Shown: positions 6,042-6,111 of the stretch, in pieces
Layout: each line of letters begins with the position of its first letter
How positions within the stretch are numbered: position 1 is the first letter of the stretch
Assembly (NCBI GenBank): GCA_900545125.1
Contig: UQXS01000146.1
Span: 1 to 6,111, forward strand
From: an uncultured Ruminococcus sp.
Lineage (GTDB): Bacteria; Bacillota; Clostridia; Oscillospirales; Ruminococcaceae
DNA length: 6,111 nt
Direction: 5' to 3'
Translations under genes and position numbers: made by a program
The notes under the pieces: model-generated
What the model saw: the letters and a program-made list of their open reading frames with translations, nothing else
Databases searched by the model: none
What the model was told of the DNA's origin: nothing

Positions 6042-6111
6042 ATGGCTTTATATGATGCAAAAATAGAGAAATTCAGCAAAAAGGCAGAGCAGCTTGAAAG
6101 AAATATCAAGC
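6042..6111 (+). CDS. Small coiled-coil-like protein, N-terminal 23 codons only (3' truncated by window edge)
   Basis: An ATG at 6042 has GGAGG at 6031-6035, six bases upstream, and follows the large membrane-protein stop by 12 bp, so it is the next gene of the operon. The visible part reads MALYDAKIEKFSKKAEQLER and then Asn-Ile-Lys. It is charged, helical in character and has heptad-like spacing, with no signal peptide or membrane span so far. In related clostridial elements a short coiled-coil protein of the DUF4315 type often follows the CD1108-like gene, and the IEK-(x)n-LE pattern would fit. With so little sequence this remains a suggestion. Confidence 0.7.
   Translation, partial: MALYDAKIEKFSKKAEQLERNIK

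Overview
This window is an internal piece of a conjugative element (an ICE, conjugative transposon or plasmid) from a low-to-moderate GC Gram-positive bacterium. It is most likely a gut Clostridia member of the Ruminococcus/Oscillospiraceae type. The evidence is the strong GGAGG ribosome binding sites, the gene order, and proteins that resemble the Clostridioides difficile 'CD1112-CD1108' mobile-element type IV secretion module. That family assignment is from memory of family features; no search was run.

Everything reads on the + strand and looks like one operon. The order is: the 3' end of a polytopic VirB6/TrbL-like channel protein (2-316); a small two-helix PrgI-family (VirB3-like) membrane protein (340-717); a complete VirB4-type ATPase with intact Walker A and B motifs (780-3224); a 927-residue single-pass membrane protein (3246-6029); and the first 23 codons of a small coiled-coil-like protein (6042 to the window end). 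Gaps are 12 to 62 bp. No terminator, RNA gene, insertion sequence, CRISPR array or convincing promoter is visible, and no stretch over 300 bp lacks a gene.

The first three proteins would form the inner-membrane core of the mating apparatus: VirB6 channel, VirB3-like partner and VirB4 motor. The 927-residue protein sits where related elements carry the VirB1/CwlT-like cell-wall hydrolase. It has a very basic cytoplasmic half of about 410 residues, one transmembrane helix, a Trp/Tyr/Asp-rich external region, and a C-terminal M23/LytM-like domain.

The most notable observation is that this M23-like domain appears to have lost all five metal-binding and catalytic positions (Tyr, Lys, Asn, Asn and Asn in place of His, Asp, His, His and His). 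It is therefore predicted to be a pseudoenzyme with a structural, wall-binding or hydrolase-activating role. At the DNA level, the VirB4 ribosome binding site lies inside a predicted hairpin, in the widest gap of the operon, beside a 12-bp palindrome. Two genes share an identical 17-nt translation-start region.
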